Origin: Steromphala cineraria
Lineage: Eukaryota > Mollusca > Gastropoda > Trochida > Trochidae
Reading direction: 5' to 3'
DNA: 64,000 nt
NCBI GenBank assembly: GCA_916613615.1
Contig: OU744731.1
Coordinates: 51,002,645 to 51,066,644 of the forward strand
In this document: positions 60,753-64,000 of the stretch, piece after piece
How positions within the stretch are numbered: position 1 is the stretch's first letter
Layout of the letters: each line of letters starts with the position of its first letter
The notes under the pieces: generated by a model
The model's input: only the letters and a program-made list of their open reading frames with translations
What the model was told of the DNA's origin: nothing
Databases searched by the model: none
Translations under genes and position numbers: made by a program

Positions 60753-62788
60753 TATGAAAATAGGTATTACACATTTCTTACTTAATTCTGTTTTTAGAAG
60801 GGTGACTGAAAGGTTAGTTAAACTCGGTTTCTAAAATGTATTTCCCGCCTTGGTCGTTCGATCAGCAATATAGAAATAATTGGATACATAGCTGAGATTC
60901 TGGAGGTAGGTTTCTTGGACCAGATGTGATGAAAAACACTTGCGCATTTAAACTTTTCTAATTTATAACTTTCAGGATATTTCGTATTCATTCACTTGAC
61001 ATGATCAGACTTCTACTGAGTCTGTACAGACGCATATAGAGAATTTTCAAGTTTCAAGCAAAGCCTCTCTTGTTAATACTTGCAGTGCTCCAGATAGTTT
61101 TTGACCTATGGCGATTTACTCCCTGTAAAATTAGGTACATGTAATGTCGATTTCATAATGTTCTTTAGTAAACTCTTACTTCTCTGATTTCAGACAATTT
61201 GGTATTTCAGAAGAGAACCATACGGCACAATTGTATGTTCGAATACGCTAGTGATTACAAGTTGTGTATAGAACACTAGCTCTTTTGGAATATAAAGAAA
61301 ATGTCGTCGTATTTGTACCTCACAATGATTTTATTGCGTAAAATTGCATATATCACATATATACTGTGTAAGCTGTAATACAATTATAGAACTGTTTCTA
61401 CCCTACTGGATATACAGCTATCGATCAGTTTATGCAATTTGGACGTGTACTCTCAGCTTCTGTAAGGATATGATATGTTTCATTTTCATTGCAAACAGGT
61501 TTCTTTCATGTATTTGTCATTTTGGAATGAATTATTGAGGAGTTTTATAATAACCTAAGATCAGTTGTTCAATGACTTTATTGCATTTAGTTTTGGATTG
61601 GCTGTTAAACAAATCAAAATAGTTTGTATCTATTTGAGTATAAAGTCTTTGGTGACATCAAAGGAGTAAAAGGTTAATATCTGATAATAAAAGGTCAACT
61701 CAAAAGGAACACAAGAAGCAGAATTATCTTTGTAGAGAATATTGCTTAGTTTAGATGACGATCATTAACATATGTGGCAAAGTAGATGGGTAATCTCAAA
61801 GTTGGTAAATACATGTGTTGCATCAATCACCATGATAAATACCTTCACTTGATGGGCATAACAGTTGAAAATTAATTGAACGCAGAATATAAAAATCTTA
61901 AATATTTGATCAAAGTTTGCAGAAACCAACGTAGATAGGAAGCTAGGATGTTTGAACCAACATTTGTTAGTTAAGACTCGTCACAAGATCATGGATCTAT
62001 AAGTGTTAGCCATGTCAACCTTGCTTGTAGTGTATTGCATTATTGTTCAACTTAAGTGCTGTATTCCTTGTGATTCTTTAGTTCAACTCGAATCAAATAT
62101 CCCCGCTATAAATAATGATAGTGCAGGCTTTTTTTTAATAAAACGGCGTTTTACCTAAATTACCAATTTACCAATTATCATAAATATTCAATTACATATA
62201 TTTTTTTAATCAAGTCTCTCTGCATTTCAAAGGATACACCTTTAGATAAAAAACGCCCTATTTCATCAAAATGCAACGTAACATTTTATCCGTTGCTAAT
62301 AGAAATAAGGCACTCAGAAGTATAGGCTCTTGTCATTTGCGAAGTTGGTGACGCAAGACATGCAAGGTAAGATGAGAGCGATTGATCCTACGTTAACAAC
62401 TCATACAATGTGTGTCCATGGTAAAAGACAGGTGACTAATGAGATTATTTGTCGCAGGCAATATTGGATGTCAAACAAATCAGCTATTATCAGGCAGCGT
62501 TGCTCAGCACCATTCCTAGTCGTCAGGCAAACTTATCCAGCACTAGTCCCGTATCAGCACTCTTCTCAATTGACGTAATTAGTAATTACTGATTATACTC
62601 GGCAAATATCATTGATCACAATTATCGAATCTTATTAGTAACTTGTTTATTTTAGATAATTGCACAAACTATGATCAACACTATGATTTTGCAGGACCAA
62701 CTTCTTTGACATGAAAACAAATATGTTTTACAGTGAGATCCAGAATACAAATTTCAGTTTATAGTTTTGTGTGAACACCGGTGCCTAT
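60753..62788. other. AT-rich sequence, nothing recognised
   Basis: Short frames at 61344-61538 and 62330-62578 have no known domain. No tandem repeat or RNA gene was noticed. Confidence 0.55.
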
Positions 62789-63256
62789 TTAAAGAGCCAT
62801 TCCGTGACTTGTTGGGGATCACATTATTACAAACTATAATAACAATGTCATTTGATCGAAAAGTATCAACTGTTGCAAGGAAAACGCCTTTTAAAGCTAA
62901 TCGACGTTGTAGAGTGAAAATAAGAAAAGTCGTGATAGTGATCGAAAAACGAACAATGAGGCGCATCAATCAGTCAACGAAATTTTTGAAACTTCAGAAG
63001 TCAGAATGAAATTTACCAGTTGATACTGTCTTATATGTTAAAAACAATTAGTATCCAAGTCCAATTGAGAATTGGGTTGGGTAATTTCTCTTCCTCGAAC
63101 ATAGATTGCTTTTTAAATTTTTATTGAAAACAAGTATTTACCGTATATTGGCCATTTTGTGATGATTGTGCGAGATTTTCTAAATTATGAAATGAATTAT
63201 GCCATTTTCGTTTGTACTAAAGCAAAATGATTTTTGATGAAAATAAAGGAGTGGAT
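62789..63256. mobile_element. Second copy of the 28.3-kb MITE, right end interrupted
   Basis: It begins TTTAAAGAGCCATTCCGTGA and follows the 28261-28708 copy in order (GTGACTTGTTGG; ATTGAAAACAAGTAT; TTGGCCATTTTG; TGATGAAAAT). The right end reads GGAGTGG and then departs from the expected CTCTTTAA, because the hairpin-headed repeat begins there. Small frames on both strands at 62754-63009 lie inside the element and are not genes. Confidence 0.8.
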
Positions 63257-63895
63257 TTTAGCTCATCAGGTCTGAAAGACCCGATGGGCTTTAGGCATGG
63301 CATGGCATGGTGTCCGGCGTCCGCCCATCCTTCCATCCATAAACTTTTCGCATTTTCGACTTCTTCTCCAGAACAAATGATGCTAGAGAGCTGACATTTG
63401 ACGTGCAGACTCCTTGGCAAATTGGGATTCTAAATTGTAAATGGGGTCACAGGGGTCAAAACTTTTAAAACCTATTTTCATCTTCTTCTCCAGTTCAAAA
63501 AAGTCTAGAGAGCTGAAAAGTTTTGTGTAGACTCATTGGCCAATGAGGATTCTCAATTTTTGTTTTGGTGATCCCTGGACCCCAAATGGGGTCTCAGAGG
63601 TCAAAACCTTAAAAACCTATTTTTATCTTCTCCTCAAGTTACAAAAGGTCTAGAGAGCTGAAAGGTTGTGTGTAGACTCCTTGGCCAATGAGGATTCTCA
63701 ATTTTAGTTTTGGTGACCCCTTGACCCCAAATGGGGTCACAGCGGTCAACACCTTAAAACATATTTTCATCTTCTTCTCCAGTTCTAAAAGGTCTAGAGA
63801 GCTGAAAAGTTGTGTGTAGACTTCTTGGCCAATGGGAATTCTGAAATGTAGATTTTGTGACCCCATGGCCATGATCCCAAATGGGGTCTATTTTT
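63257..63895 (+). repeat. Hairpin-headed repeat, family 1, with tandem units
   Basis: The head is a 14-bp stem with a 3-base loop: AGCTCATCAGGTCT (63260-63273), GAA, AGACCCGATGGGCT (63277-63290), with two G-T pairs. A GGCATGGCATGGCATGG run and GTCCGGCGTCCGCC follow. A degenerate unit of about 120-150 bp then repeats: CTTCTTCTCCAG, TCTAGAGAGCTGA, TGTGTAGACT, TTGGCCAATGAGGATTCT and CCCCAAATGGGGTC recur at about 63360, 63484, 63630 and 63773. CCCCAAATGGGGTC contains a perfect palindrome. There is no coding frame. Sequence from about 63896 to the window end is AT-rich and featureless. Confidence 0.75.
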
Positions 63896-64000
63896 TAACT
63901 GAAGTAATGTTCTCACAATGTCTTATACTATTTTCCATTTACCACATACCAAAAATACCAGTATTAAAACAAACTTAGAAAAATCTAGTAGTTTATTCAA

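Overview
This is nuclear DNA from an animal, most likely a marine mollusc or another lophotrochozoan. The evidence is the AT-rich non-coding sequence, the scarcity of long open frames outside tandem repeats, tRNA-headed SINEs, decayed LINE and Tc1 genes, many large minisatellites, frequent ACATGTACATGT-type motifs, and interspersed repeats with a GTCCG-rich head resembling families I recall from bivalves and gastropods. The clade is inferred. I found no intact host gene; most open frames are chance, pass through tandem repeats, or belong to mobile elements. Exons of an intron-rich gene could be present unrecognised.

Layout. 1-8.1 kb: the end of a tRNA-derived SINE, AT-rich DNA, a decayed fold-back relative near 2.47 kb, a G-quadruplex-type run near 4.5 kb and a TTAA-flanked MITE (6.29-6.65 kb). 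8.17-10.11 kb: a 50-bp minisatellite whose cytosines lie almost only in CpG, then a fold-back element. 10.5-20.5 kb: mostly featureless, with a microsatellite cluster (14.84 kb) and a complete-looking SINE (16.88-17.20 kb). 20.5-27.1 kb: three arrays with 20-, 47- and 43-bp units. 28-37 kb: a second MITE family, 42- and 48-bp arrays, a two-copy duplication, a hairpin-headed repeat and a 159-bp fold-back. 40.6-43.2 kb: a 26-bp array with higher-order duplications.

43.8-55.3 kb is a graveyard of retroelements: two tRNA-like units, a LINE RNase H fragment, a LINE 3' end with a (TTATC)n tail, a longer broken LINE reverse transcriptase (FADD box retained), and two rearranged copies of one hairpin-forming repeat, one flanked by a 12-bp direct repeat. 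55.6-64 kb holds two fold-back hairpins, a dead Tc1-like transposon of about 1.53 kb, two MITEs, and two hairpin-headed repeats with degenerate units of about 120-170 bp, the last entering the end of a MITE.

Seven minisatellite arrays cover about 8.7 kb (about 14%). The most interesting candidates are three unrelated repeat families sharing one architecture (head hairpin, then GTCCG-rich sequence), the group of MITEs sharing a TTAAAG-type terminus, and the small retroposon-like hairpin element with a perfect 47-bp inverted repeat.
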